From the NCBI RefSeq assembly GCF_020921035.1, contig NC_063158.1:3578001-3642000 (forward strand): 64,000 nucleotides of DNA. Reading direction: 5' to 3'. Made by a program: the position numbers and the translations under genes. Below are positions 11,509-24,624 of the stretch, piece after piece (within the stretch, counting starts at the first letter, position 1; the number at the start of each line of letters is the position of its first letter). The notes beneath the pieces are model-generated. The model had not been told where the DNA came from. It did not search any database and saw only the letters and a program-made list of their open reading frames with translations. The DNA is from Rhodamnia argentea (Eukaryota; Streptophyta; Magnoliopsida; Myrtales; Myrtaceae).

Positions 11509-14500
11509 TTATATCTGGAGATCATCCAGTGAAAGCTCATTCGCCGTCAACAGCTTCAGCTTCTGCAGATTGAATGAAACATACAAGAGCATGAGCACAT
11601 TTCAAGAACTCTCTAGTGGTAATAACTGAAAAACAAATTGATCCCAAACTTTGCAAGTAAATATGTTACCGTGATGAACTGTGGAGGATCATCAAGACTG
11701 GAAGAGCCTAAGACCACTTCCCTCCTTAGCTTAGTTGTAAGCTTATGGCAAACCCTAAGCTGAGACAGCAAAAATTTCAAGAGCGGTAAACAAAGCAATG
11801 GGAAGAGCACAAGTGGTGAAATTAGTAAATTCTTTTACCTCTGATCTGGTAGCTCCACCTACTATGAACACAAAAATCCGATTGCCTAGTTTCTTGAAGT
11901 CGCTAGATTCATGTCTTAGAACTGAATCACTGCTGGAAGCGATAAAATCATCACAAATCCATTCAACTTGATGTTTGGACGTATAAATAAGTCTCTCTAG
12001 CAGTAAGCCCATGAAATCACAGGTCTTTAGGGAATGAGGAGGACAACGATTGCATATGATTCAAAAGGAGCCTCCAACAAAAAACTACACTAATCAAGGT
12101 GAAGAGAAACATGGAAAATCTCATAATATGAATTATGTGACCTGACAGAGACAGAAAATTAGACAAAGAAGGCATATCTAACTGAGAAAAGAAACCGAAA
12201 GACAGGACATGAGACTTCTATAGGTCAATTATGGAGGAAAGAACAAGTTAAAAATCACCTTGAATACCCATCATCAGAATTGCGAGGTCGGGCCCATGTT
12301 GGTGTCCGTCTTGATCTCATTGAATGAGCAGCTGAAGTTGGATTAGATGATAGAACCTGTGATGTCCCATGAAAGCTTGGACTAGGATCGTTCATACATG
12401 GATAGTCCTCCTTTGGTAGTTCCCCTTTGCAAAGCTTTTCAATAAGCTCCTGAAGGAAAAGATAAAAAGACAAAGCATTTCAAGCTAATTAGGGCCTGCA
12501 TGGCAACGATTCTGATTCGAAAAAATGATTCTGATTAGTATTGTTTTTTCTGATTATGTTCTTTGGATAAGTTTTAGAGAATCAAAACGTGTTTGGTAAC
12601 TACACAAACTTTCTATTCCTGAAACAGAAACACGTTTGGTAGGTGCACAAAAATTTTGTTCCCGAAAATAATCTCCTCTATTTTTGTCATTTAACTCGAA
12701 TAATTACGTAGTTACTTTGTGAAATTTCCTCATACATTTCGAATTAATTGAAGATTAATCCGTATTAATTCTCTTACTTAACATATTGCATATAATATTT
12801 TTCCGTGCTGTTCCGTCTAATAGTCGTCCCATAACGAGCCGTTATAAGCTTAAAAAAGGATAGACTATGTTAGGTTAGTGTGTGATCTCATATTGTCTTG
12901 TTCCAAATTTTCTAAAACTGGACTAAGTTTAAAGTACTTAAACCTAGGCAAATTACAACTAATGAAATCAAGTGTGCAATCAAGGAATCATGACATTGAT
13001 AAATTGCATCATAAAACCCTAATGAGGCCCTAAGGGCTTAGAGAAAAATGGTTCGGGTTGAATTTCAAAGGTCTTTATGATTTTTCTAAAAAAGAATAAA
13101 ATCTATGAAATCTAGGGAATCTAGGAACAAATTTATGAAAATGATGTCAAACTAGCCTAATCTAAGCTTATTCTATTTTTAGGGATTTTCTGATTTTTAT
13201 TTTATTTTTTACGAATTATTTATTTATTTATTATTATCTTATATATTTTTCTTTGAAAATGAGACCTTATTATATTTTAGGTCAAGTGAAAAGTGATGAG
13301 GGAATTGAAAGGAAAAGTGAGAGATGTGGAACTTCATTCATTCTATTTTGTGATTCTTTTTTCAGAACTAACTTTTTTTTTGTTCTTGTTTTTGCTCCAA
13401 AACTATTCCCGGGACAAAATTAGAATCATTTACATTACCAAATATGATTCTCATCATTTTTTGTTCCAGGGAACTTGCCATGCACATCCTTAACTACTGC
13501 ACCTGATTACCTTGACTCCAACTACCAGTAGAGGCAGTTTCAAGTTCGCCCAAGTTGTCAACCCAGAAAATTATTAGAAAAGAAAAGATAAGCTTGCCAG
13601 CAAGAGCAAAATCCTGTTTACAATCTAGAGACCTTATAAGTACTCACTAGTATCTTGGTCTTATAATGAATTCCCATCTCTGCAAACTAACTTTTCATAG
13701 TAAACTGACAGTTCATAGATGTTGCATTCGTAGACCCATACATCACAGTTAAAGCAGTAAACAAAGCTCCATGGCCTAAGCACCAGCAACAAATACTCCT
13801 CTCCTATATTTCTCTCCTTTTTATCATATAGCAAATGACCTATCAGCCTCATGTTCCGTTAGTGAGATAATTCTCATAGATCAAATCGCTCTCTCCCACA
13901 GTCCTTCCCTCCCTCCCTCCCTCTCCCTCAAACCACAGATGTGTATCCACATATAAGACCATGAGGGAGCTTGTGTCCGTATTCAAATAGAAGCACGTGA
14001 GCACAGCTGCCGCACATATAAAATGCATTTCAAACTTACGATTCATTTGACTGCAAAGAAAGTGTAAATTATGTCACGGAATCTATACCTTATTCTTCCT
14101 GGAAAATAATTAAAATATCCCCCCATTTCCAGTTTAAGAAACTAAAATAAAGTCTTTCACGATTCCTCCCCGCATGCTACTGAATGAAAACAGTAAGTGG
14201 GAGAACAGCACGGATTCAAGTTGTGGCTTTCATGCAACAATTTCCCATAAGTTTTTTTCATGTCCAGCAATGATAATTAAATCTTTTGTGCTCTATATTC
14301 TGAGATATACAACCATCCTCCTCAATACTTGGAACATCTTTCCTTCAAATAGCTGGAAAGTAAACAAGAGGGCAATCTGACAACAAAGAATCTTTAACTG
14401 CTAAGATTTGCTTCTTATTCCTTTTTCTTTGGTGTCAATCTCTCTTTGAAAGGTAGCACCTGCATGTGCTATCAAAGGTGATAAATTGAATTGTACTTAT

Positions 14501-17500
14501 CCTAACCCCTTTGGTGTTGCACTGAAAAATAAAGTGAGTACATCTTTTTGGCAATTGCAATTTTAACTCAGAATCCAGAGCTGACATGAAATGGATTTGT
14601 CTCATTCAGACTCAACCAAAGCTACCCACTAAGTGTGCTTAATGCCTTATCCAAAGCTCCATCTAATGTATTTCATTCATGGTCAAAGAGAATTATTACC
14701 TCTATCATGGGATAAAACCGCGACAACTGCCATGTTTCTTCTTCACTGGTACGTTCTTTTCTGGCTGCACGTTTTTTCTATTTATATAGAGGTAGTCAGA
14801 AAGAAGCATTTGAAGACAGAAACTCGCTATTACTGAAGAGATCATATCATACAATACATCTACCTTATGCATATCAAACTTAAGAGAAAAGGAACTCATA
14901 GTGCTTTTCTTGGTCTCTGTTGCTCCCCCCAGCAATCTCATGTTATTCACCGCATTCATATCATCCATGGGTAATTTTGCAAGCTGATGGAGGGAAGAAA
15001 AAAATGAATCATATAATTTCTGTATTAACTGATTTAAGATGGCTACTCAACTGGCATAGTAATCCGACCCAAAAAAAAAAACTAGTATAGTAAGGATGTG
15101 AATTTGTATAAGTATATGAAACTCATTTCTTCTATCAGCTGATGGACCACCAGAGAGAGATGATAAAAGAGTACATGAAATCAGGACAAGAACTACCTTC
15201 ATCAAATTGAGACCCTTCTCACCCTCAAATTTCTCTGGATAGATAGCTGCAAGAATCATTAATAACCGTAACTTATGTTCACGAGTTGCATCCTGCAGGA
15301 AAGTATGTTTCGGTTACCTATTATTCTGATTACAATTATGTGGCCTGCTTTCAAGAGGGCATCAAGCAGATTATGTAACATATGCATTACCTCCTTTGCA
15401 GTCAAAAACTTAATTACTTCTTTCATTCCAGCATCTCCAAAAACAAGGTCCTGCTGCAGCTGCCCCAGTTCTCGAAGTCCCATCTCTCTAATAATCCTAT
15501 TGATCTTCGCTGCAATCTGTATAGGCCCAATTCACTTGTTTTGTATGTTAAACGATCATCAGATTAAAAAGTTTAAAATAAATGATAAAACTATATCAAT
15601 CACACATCCTACAATGAAGGCTGCAGATAGTGGCAACAAGCAGCTGTACATCTTAGTCTAAGGTGCAGACTGCAGATAGTGGCAACATCACTAAACTCCA
15701 TACAGGTCCAATGATGGCTGTCCCTAGAGCAATACCTAAGTACAAAAATTTTCTATTAACCTTATTCAAGATACTCACTAACAAAAACACAGGAGAATAC
15801 AAGACTTCTTCATTGAGCTGTGCAGCTAAAAGAATTCCTAGTTCATGAATATTTCACAAGCAGAAAATTTTATAGGATAAGAAAGTTTTCACTCGTACAG
15901 AAACTGACCTCTACATGGAGGGAGAGTTTGTCTATTTGCTCACTATATTGTGGCAGCGCTTGAACCATTTTCTGCAAGTCCCGAGTGGATAGTTCACTGC
16001 CGTCTCTATAAAAACCAAGAGTCAACATGTCAAGAGATGCATTAGTTTAACTCAAGTTAAGTAGAACTCACTGCTTCAACTTTGACAACAGGATACAGCA
16101 TCAGAAGAAAGCAGAAGTCTTTATTTACTCACTAAACGGAGGGGAGACAAAACCAAAAAAAATGAATTTGAACAACGGAGAAATCTAAAAAATAAGTACC
16201 TACAGAACCTCTGAAGAGTGGATGGAAAAAGATGGAAACAAGAAAAGTAAACAAAAGGGATGAGACCGCAAGAAGTGGGTCAACAACCAGTATGATGATC
16301 AGAGTTTGAATGTTACATCCACATCTCAGCTTGTAAAGGCCTGAAATGTTTCATGAGAACAGTTTCCCACTTAGGACTGAGATGTCTCATGAGAACAGTT
16401 TCCCGCTTAAATTGCTTCAACGCTCGAGAGAATATGGGAACCCTAACCAAACTTTTGAACCTCCCAGCAAAGTGCAGTATATTAAAGGAAAATGACTAGG
16501 CATTAGACAATTTCATCAAATGTGTCTCAGACTACCAGCAAACACCGCATACATTCTATCCAAAAAGAATGGCAAAAAAGAAAGAAAACAAGAAGAATGA
16601 ACTGGAAAAGATGTATAGTGAAACAGCATAAAAACTCTGCTCTCTCAAACTAAGCTCCAATCAAGTGCGTGTTGACTGATTGAGACATGACTAGTGAAAA
16701 TCTAGGTGCAACTTGATCAATGCAACAGAAGATGACCTAAAGGAGAATGTGCTACTTCACCAAATTTTTCGACACTGTTCAACTAAGGAGACGGGAGACA
16801 CTGGCCAAATACGAACAAATCTAAGCATAATAAACCAACACATTGACCAAAAGTTTTTGGCAGTTAGTCAACAATTTGTCCATAGCTTCAGAATCTTGTA
16901 GAACAAGGTTTTCTAATAAAACAATTTTACTCCTGTAAAGTCAATAAAAGCCAAAAAAAAAAAAAAGAAAGAAAGTCAAACCAACCTTTGTTGCATTTGT
17001 GCAGCCTTGTTTTTGGATACAAAGTTGGTCATCTTCTCATGCAACCGTTCACTAGCCTGACAAAACAGTCAATGACCAAAGAGAATTGATAAAGTTCTGA
17101 ATGAAGCAAAACATTGGATAGTAGGACTTACATCTGCTATATGTGCATGGCGAAGCTCCAGCCAAACAGGATCATGATCCTCCAACATAACTTCTTTTTT
17201 CTCAGGTGCACCACCTGTTTTGCTTGGTACCTCATGCACGTATTTATTTCCCTCCATACTCAACAAATCATGGCACATAGCATCGTATGTCCATTCATGT
17301 ATAACAGGAGCAATCTGGAGCACAAAGAGAGCAAAAATGTCCTCATCATGACCAGTACAAATGAGGAAAAAAACCAACAAAGCAAGTATAACTACATTTG
17401 AAAACATATTACAAGACCTGGTCTATAGATCTGTCAAGAACGAGCAACTCGCATGTTTCTGTCTGAGGAAAATTTGGAATACTTTGCTTGTATTTTGCTA

Positions 17501-20500
17501 GGCAATTCCAGATCCCAGCAGCAAGTTTTGTTGGAATGAGATCACGGAAGGTTGTCATGGTGTTCGCATCAAGTGATTTGGCAGCACGGTAGCGTACAAA
17601 AGGAAAATCCTGAAAGCTTAAGGGCACATACTTTTAAAATATGAAATTCAACACTAACTAAGATTTGGAAATGTACATGTGTATACCCTCAATGAAGCAA
17701 AAACTGTAGCAATGCGAGAAGCCATGACATTCAAACAAGCGTCACCTCGGCGAGTATTCTCATCATCCCCAAAAAGGTCCTCCAAAGCCCGTTCATTGTC
17801 AGTAATGAAACCCTGCAAAGGAAATGATATTGAGGAATTCTCCGACATTAAGACTACAGGACGTTTATCAATGTGCCACAACATGCAAGTAAAAAATGTA
17901 GCTCAAAGTAAATTCTGCAGTACATAATGTCCAACACACTGCCCAGATAGAACAAGTAAAATCGACTGTGATATCTCATCATGGAAGAAACAAAGCTTCT
18001 ACACCATAACTGAAAGCCATAAAAGATAACTCATCAGGATTATAATTGTATTGACACATTATACTGCTTTAGCTCAATTAAATGCATAGCGCGGGTAGTA
18101 TGGACTAAGAAATCAATTTCTAGAGTATGAATAGAAAGGGATCATTGGGTGGAAAGTTAATTGCTGTTTTGTGCTGAACCCAGTGCGTGCGCCAATGAAG
18201 AGGCTAGTCAGGTTGATCAGATACCTGGCTATCTATTGGAAAGTACTCCAAGTTCATCTGCAGATCCCATAAGAATGAATTAGCAATTGAAACTGGTTTT
18301 CATTTTCCAGATAATTAATGTGTTGATAGCAGATAATCTTTTAACCAATAGAATATGACCTCTCTCAGTGCACCTATGCGTGGTAGGACAGTTGAATCCC
18401 GCTTGACTTGAGCGACTAATTCTCTTGATATCGGAGAGCTGAAGAAAACAAATGCCCTTGACACAAAGTAGGGATAAAAGAATCAGTAACAAGAAGAAAA
18501 AATGCAGCACTTCCAAAGAACAACAGCAAACAGAAAGAAACAAGGAAATGTATTCTGACATACTTCTTGTATAAAGGTGATCTTCCAGACATATCGGACA
18601 GAAACATTATGACACTGTAATATAAGCGACAGAGGGTAAGAAAGATTAAGGCAAACCCATCCCCAAATACAAAGAATTATCAAACAGAGTGATTGGAGAA
18701 ATGTAATGATGATGAGATATCTAAATAGATATGTTGAGCATGCCATGAATAAAGAAACATCCATCAAACCAGAAATACAATACTTTTCTTTAGATGGTTG
18801 GATGAAGTATATAGCATCCATGGAAGGTAATGGCTGCCTTCGCCTGTATATGTCTTCAACCACTGATGACAGAAAAAGGAAGTTTATTATTTCCCAGAAA
18901 AAGAGAAAGAACTAATTCCCACATCAATGAACAATAGAAAGAAAACTATAACCGCTTGAGAAAATACTTCTGGACAGCTCTACGGTCAGTTAATTTGATT
19001 TGCTTGCACTCAAAAAGTGGCCAAGCAAACAGCAGCACCAAGCATAAAGAACAAGCAGCAGATTAAGCATTTGGTCAAGACGCCATACATCAAAGCTGGA
19101 AATAAATTTGTAATCACTTCTGAGGGAGAAATGAAAGAACATCGAATATATGCAGGTGTCAAATCCTACAGAAGTTATGGTCTTCAAATTTAAATTACTA
19201 AAGTCAGGGGAGTAAACCGGTTATGTAAAACATGTACTTTCCTGGCTTTGCTACATATAGAAGAACTGACACCTCAAGAGTTCCTTAATACAGAATACAA
19301 AGTTAAGTCTTAATCAAAATAACCCAGGATTGGGAGCTGTAAGAATTCAAAGTAAATGTGAGATTCCATCCAGGGGCTAGAAAGCAAAGAATGTGGAAAA
19401 TACACTCTTGTATAAAGGGTAATCTATGATAAGGCCATTACATGTGGAAAAAGAAGTGTCTAGCTTATCACGTGGCATGCTTATCTAGAATCAGCAAACC
19501 ATTCAAGGATTTCCGTTAATTGCAAATGACTGAGAACAAATGCACATGTTTAGAGAACACGAGCATTTAATTGTTTGGTGATACCGCGTTAACACAACAT
19601 AATGTATCCACATGATATAATTTCTCATTTGTTGGCACCTTCGATTCTCTTAGTTCAACTGAAGACTTGCTGGTTCATATCATATCATGACAAAGGAAAA
19701 TACTACACCTCATTAATATGTTACTATACTGGATAGAGAATAACAAATCTTATAGCTGAAGTGATCGATTCAAGTTAAAGGACATCTATTTCAGTTAAAG
19801 AATGTCTTCATGATTGCTCTAGAAGAGATGCAAGGGGACTGCTTCAGGTGAGGACATGCTTCAGGGTAATTCTCATAGGGTTATATTGATTCGCTCCCTC
19901 CCTCCCTCTCCGCGCTTCAATGTATTTTTGATTTCTCCACTCCTGTCCAAATTCATCTAATGGGAAGGTAGGGTTACTTCTCGAATTTTAATGGGCCAGC
20001 TATATATCACATTACATGGAAGTGGAACCCATCTGACACGATGCAAGGTATTGTAACCAGCATTTCTCCACCGTGGCCATGCAATTCATGGTGCTACAAC
20101 AGGAAAAACATTTTTCTGTACAATTATACAATTAAGCTGAAAAGAGATGATGGAGCGTGAGTACGGGTAATCCGTACTATAAAGAATTAAGCAAAAAGCA
20201 TGCATCGGGGAGGATTTTCAAACACAAAATATCGAATTCCTTGCATTAAGCTAACACCATGCATTGAATAAAGTTAACAACAATAAAAATCAAGCTAAAT
20301 TGGACTTTTAAAACCAAATAGATTATCCAACAATTCTTACATGAAACTCCTTCCTCAGTGATATCAGCCATCTTACAAGACCAAGACATTATCTTAACTG
20401 TAAGTTTGTCCATGATGAGTACCTACATGCAGAAAATTTGAACTACTTTAAAAGCTTAGAAAAAACACTTTACGAATATACTGACCCCAAAAAGGCCCAT

Positions 20501-22632
20501 AAAAGTAACATGTCGTTCACTTAAACATAATACCGATATACAATATCCCACAAATTAATTTCAGCAAGGTTCAACACAAAAAAGAAAAGGAGCTTTGCTT
20601 ATACCTCAACGGTGTTTCATACTACTTCGCTGTTTTCCAGATGCAAATATTAAAAACTATACAACAGCTTGAAAAAGTAGTTGATAAAGAATTCGCATGA
20701 AAAACAAGGTGCAAACAAAAGGATACAGTGAAATTACTCCGCAAGAACACTTGAAGACGACTGTTTAGGACAATTGCAAACTAAAACTGGATAATACGAG
20801 TGTATATTATCGATGGTTGTACCATGACTTCTTGTTGAGATGGGTGGAAATGAGAAAGTAGGAAGGTATAAACAGAGGTACCCTGGTATTACAGTCCACC
20901 AACAACAAGGAATAGCAAATGGCTTGAAGAGAGAGGGGGGCAGCTTGGTAGGAGCTGCTTGAAAAATTGTATGCCGTAGTACACATATTGGATGATGACC
21001 AGATCACGAACCAAATGGAATGTAGTGAGGACTTAAATTGATACAATCTATGGATAATTCTTCACTTTCATGTGGCACCAACAAAAAACACTGCCAATCA
21101 ACATAAGTCCAGAAAATGTTGACTGCCAAAAGAATTCATCATTTGATAACTAAGAGGAGGCCAAAAAAAAGCATGTACCTTCCATGTCGATTTAGAGTCG
21201 CCAGTTTTAGCTGACCGTAGCATTTCATACAACAGCCCTGATTACATGTCCAATATAGGTAACAAAAAAAAAATAGAGGTCAATTGTCTGCAAACGAAAG
21301 CGCGATATGTCCAGCTCAGGTTATAAACGACATTAACCATTGTGTGGCAAAGAACTAGGCAATTTCAAAACTTAATAGATAATTCAAGTGAAAATCTCTA
21401 AACCTGAACCAGAAATACTGAAACCTCACAACAAAATCACAGCAGCAAATTTTTAATCTATGGACTCAATGCAACACATATAGCAGCTAGTTTGCACAAA
21501 GCATGTTCCTTCTGGCCTGCACTAAGGAAAACTAAAAGAAACTAATGATGGTGATTAAATCTTCAAATAAGAGGGATACTGCAGCTTATATCTGTCTAAA
21601 GAGCTGCTACACCTCTTCCGGAACCCACAACCCGAACTTCCATCTTGGATGGCCAAAATAGGCAATCTGATCAACCAACCATGCACTCATGCAATTTAAT
21701 AACATCACCATTGACCTAATGGTGCTAACGTATTCTTCAACGTAATTATTATATTTCTATACACCTAAACTATACTTTCCCAAACATAGAAAACAACCTG
21801 GCTGGTAATGAGTTTGGTGTGTTTGATAAACTAGAGTCCATGTTACATCCTTCATTCAGAAAAAGGAGTACAGTAACGAGCTGCTACATTCCCATATCAC
21901 ATAGTGAATGGCATCAGAAAATAATACTTACAAGCTAATTAAGACCCTAACTAGGGAATTGACTATGCCTAACCCGTTCTTAACGCTTTCTAACCAATTG
22001 GTGTACCGCATTCTGATTCCCACACCGTGACCTGTATCTAAACTTGGTATAGATAATTCTCGTCTACATGCTGCTCCTATTTGTCCCCAGACAGGCGGAA
22101 AAAGTTCAGTTCACAATCAATGGGCGCAACAATCACATCCTTGGAAAATGACAGTAACAAATAAATATAACCAACCGACAGAAGCCACCACTCATGCGTT
22201 GTCTTGGTTCTGCACAATTGGACGTACAAGCCCAAGTTGAGCAGAAACACGATGCAACAAATCAGGCTATGAAAGACAAGTAGCAACTCAAGCACTACTT
22301 GATACTGCACATACTGATTGACGATTCAACAAAATGCCTGCATTTGCTCAGCGAAAATGAAGTATGCGACCACACTACACTCCCAATCACAGAGCAACAT
22401 CCTACCAAAAAATAGCAAAGGCAACGACCGCGGAATCACCAGCCCAAACCAATGTCCAGTAACACAACTCAGTTGCGACGGAACACAAAAACACGCGGAA
22501 GAGCGATTAGCTCCGCAACTTATGAGCAAGGCGAGAAGAGGAGGGAATCGAGAGCTCACGATCACGCGTGATTTGCCTGAAATTCTTGTAATCGCCACCG
22601 TAGGAGGACGAGTCGGAATCGGAGTACGACAT
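11509..22632 (-). CDS. KEU: KEULE/SEC1A-type Sec1/Munc18 syntaxin-binding protein
   Basis: SM-family protein that binds cytokinesis syntaxin (KNOLLE) and promotes SNARE-driven vesicle fusion at the cell plate and plasma membrane. Twenty exons on the minus strand: 22632-22560, 21237-21179, 20422-20341, 18862-18784, 18614-18564, 18456-18360, 18257-18225, 17812-17687, 17609-17418, 17314-17132, 17056-16986, 16005-15909, 15516-15391, 15292-15197, 14983-14864, 14777-14700, 12449-12259, 11932-11839, 11759-11670, 11562-11509. Every phase fits and the product is 663 aa; Arabidopsis KEULE is 666. Diagnostic stretches are [10 protein letters not shown] at the start, [90 protein letters not shown] and the C-terminal LSLDDLQI. 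It is cytosolic with no membrane segment. The N-terminal Ser/Asp run and the Ser-rich loop before [13 protein letters not shown] are variable family features. Intron 16 carries a mobile element. Confidence 0.96.
12492..13489. mobile_element. Harbinger-like non-autonomous element in KEULE intron 16
   Basis: A 998-base element flanked by TTA on both sides (12489-12491 and 13490-13492). Its ends are inverted: GGGCCTGCATGGCAACG at the left and, reversed, GGATGTGCATGGCAAGTT at the right, sharing TGCATGGCAA. Subterminal AT-rich arms with 'aaaaaatgattct'-like phrases also face each other. The TTA duplication and GGGCCTG-type ends are typical of PIF/Harbinger MITEs. No transposase frame is present. 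The centre (about 12900-13260) resembles LTR-derived DNA near 35.4 kb, so the element may have swallowed or been invaded by other repeat sequence. It lies in the largest KEULE intron (2250 bases) and leaves the exons intact. Confidence 0.7.
13902..13930. repeat. (TCCC)n-like pyrimidine repeat
   Basis: A short run of about five TCCC units within KEULE intron 16. It is simple sequence with no evident function. Confidence 0.7.
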
Positions 22633-22773
22633 GGCCGATGCAGCCGAAGAAGCAAAAAAGCTCTCGCGCTCTCCTGAGGTTGCACGCTCGTCTCCCGATT
22701 CAATCGATCAAGAGAAGCCCAAAATGGAGCACGGATCGTGAAGCAGTGATCAAAGTCGACGAAGGCGCGTACG

Positions 22774-22809
<36 letters not shown>

Positions 22810-22860
22810 ATTTTCTGTTTACCTTATGAGAAGGAAGCGAAGGGGGTGATTGGAATTTTC
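22633..22860 (-). promoter_or_regulatory. KEULE 5' UTR/promoter with CT microsatellite
   Basis: The region just upstream of the KEULE start codon holds an uninterrupted (GA)n run at 22775-22806, which reads as (CT)n in the gene's direction. CT/GA tracts near the transcription start are common in plant promoters and 5' leaders (GAGA-type or Y-patch elements). The exact transcription start cannot be fixed from sequence. Confidence 0.5.
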
Positions 22861-23755
22861 TGGGAGAAAAAAAAAACTATTGTATTTGGAAACCGAATTA
22901 TTTATAATAAATGACTATTCAGAATTATCAAGCATCTGTAGCAAAAACATTAAAGTGATTATTCGGGGATGACGTGTTGACTGGGCCCAAAACGTCGAAC
23001 AAGGGCAAAAGCGGCATTTCACGGAGCTGTCCTTTGAGCGGGCGGGCGACGGGGTGAGGAAATTGGCCGGACTGCGCAAGACTTGGGCGCGATGCGTCGT
23101 TTACAATTATACCCCTCTCGTCATTTTTCTATTTTCCTGGAATTTTGTTTTGGTCGAATATTTTCCTGGAATCTGATATAGGACAATAATACTTTTTTAA
23201 AAAAAAATTGGTGACAGTTTGGTGTACGGCATTGCATAGCAGTCCGACAGCTAAGGAAAGGTGGAGAACGTCGTTGAACGGTCCGCCCTTCGATGCTTCG
23301 TACAACTAGACGAGACAACCATCGATCCCCGAACACACGCAATTGAAATTTCAAAGCCAAGCCACGAGAACGGCACCGAGTTCCTGTCGGGACAAAAATG
23401 CAGGACTCGTTCCAGGAAGCAACATTTTTAGGAATTTTCCGAGAAAAATTTGGCACTTTTTTCCTGGAACTTTCGGCGCAGCACGGTTACACGAATTCAT
23501 GTGCATTCCACGCGCCTTGTCCTCATCTTCCATTTTGAGGATTCATCATGGCTTCTTTTAGGCCAGGAAAATGCTTGTTGAACCGAGGGATGTGATCGAT
23601 TCGAGTTGAGCGGATATGGTTCTGCACTCGAGTTCGACTCGACTCAACTGTTGAATGCTATTAACAACCTTAGAAGGGATTTAATCGACGTGCGCTCCAT
23701 CGTAATTCGAGTAGATGAACAATATTAGGAGGATGAAATTAGGAGACTTCTTGAG
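22861..23755. other. Intergenic region upstream of KEULE, nothing recognised
   Basis: Mixed-composition DNA without recognisable coding sequence. Open frames at 23121-23561 overlap on both strands and match no known family. A run of A/T near 23195-23210 is low complexity. Confidence 0.5.
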
Positions 23756-24390
23756 TTTGAAGCAGCCCTGGATCAGAGATCCTGGTACCAGAACCCAAAG
23801 TCCAGAAAGCATGGGACGGGGCACCCTCCGACGGCCCAAATGAAATTACAAGACGGGAGGGTTAAGAAGACGGAGAAAATCTTTGAAAATGTCGAGCGGA
23901 GAGCATTTTGGATCGTGTCATTAGAAATGTTATGCTGCAATATCGGGTAAAGTAGCTTTGGAGCAACAGGAGTTAAAGAGAAGTTCAAGCTCAATTGCTG
24001 CATAATCCATCCGACGAGACCGCAGTAACCGAGAAGCATTCGAGCACGGAGGCAAGTCTTCTCATTGTACAGGAGGGTCGGTCAGAGAGCTGCAAGAACT
24101 TATCAACTGTCAGATTTCTAATGACATGAAGTCTTTGCATGAAGACCCCATTGCTGATGATGCTGAGTTTGAAGATGCTCTTTGGGCAACCTAGTGAGGA
24201 CAAGTCTCCCCTCGCCAGATGGTTACACCTCCCATTTTCTCGAAAATGCTTGGGTTACAATCGGGAACAGTGTGGTTGCTGCTATGCAGAGTTTCTTCAG
24301 GGACTGCGGGCCATTACACTGGCTCCAGAGTTTCCTGGTGCAGCATCTGGCTTGGAAAGAACTCTCTAATTTCATGGCGTTGGTTCTGCT
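23755..24390 (+). mobile_element. Decayed non-LTR retrotransposon (LINE) reverse-transcriptase fragment
   Basis: Across frames between 24139 and 24390 one can read DKSP, then SPDGYTSHFLENAW, then VVAAMQSFFRDCG, then TLAPEFPGAAS. These follow the order of the plant LINE reverse-transcriptase N-terminal block (KSPGPDGFT...FF..., ...VPK.PGA...DFRPIS). The pieces sit in different frames, so several frameshifts and stops separate them and no active protein is possible. The sequence from 23755 upstream may be the preceding linker region but is too eroded to prove. The catalytic YADD block is not present. Confidence 0.6.
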
Positions 24391-24571
24391 GTGAATAGAA
24401 GCTCTACGTTCTCTGAGATACCTACAGAGGTTGCTTTACAGATTGCATGGAGTTGCACGTAGCAGCTTGAACTTTTCTCAGCAAAGTGAGGTGTGTTATA
24501 GCCGGAGGTTTTCATGGATTTTCTTCTTCTTCTCTTCTTTTGTCTTTTGTTATGCGGAATGTTTAGTTTCA

Positions 24572-24624
24572 ACATTGATTGCATAATATGACCAAAAAAA
24601 AAAAAAAAAAACATTGATTGCATA
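24572..24624. mobile_element. Ultra-short poly(A) insertion with 14-bp target duplication
   Basis: The 14-mer ACATTGATTGCATA occurs at 24572-24585 and again at 24611-24624. Between the copies lies only ATATGACC plus 17 A residues. This is the layout of an L1-type retroposition event in which reverse transcription stopped almost at once after the poly(A) tail. Confidence 0.6.
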
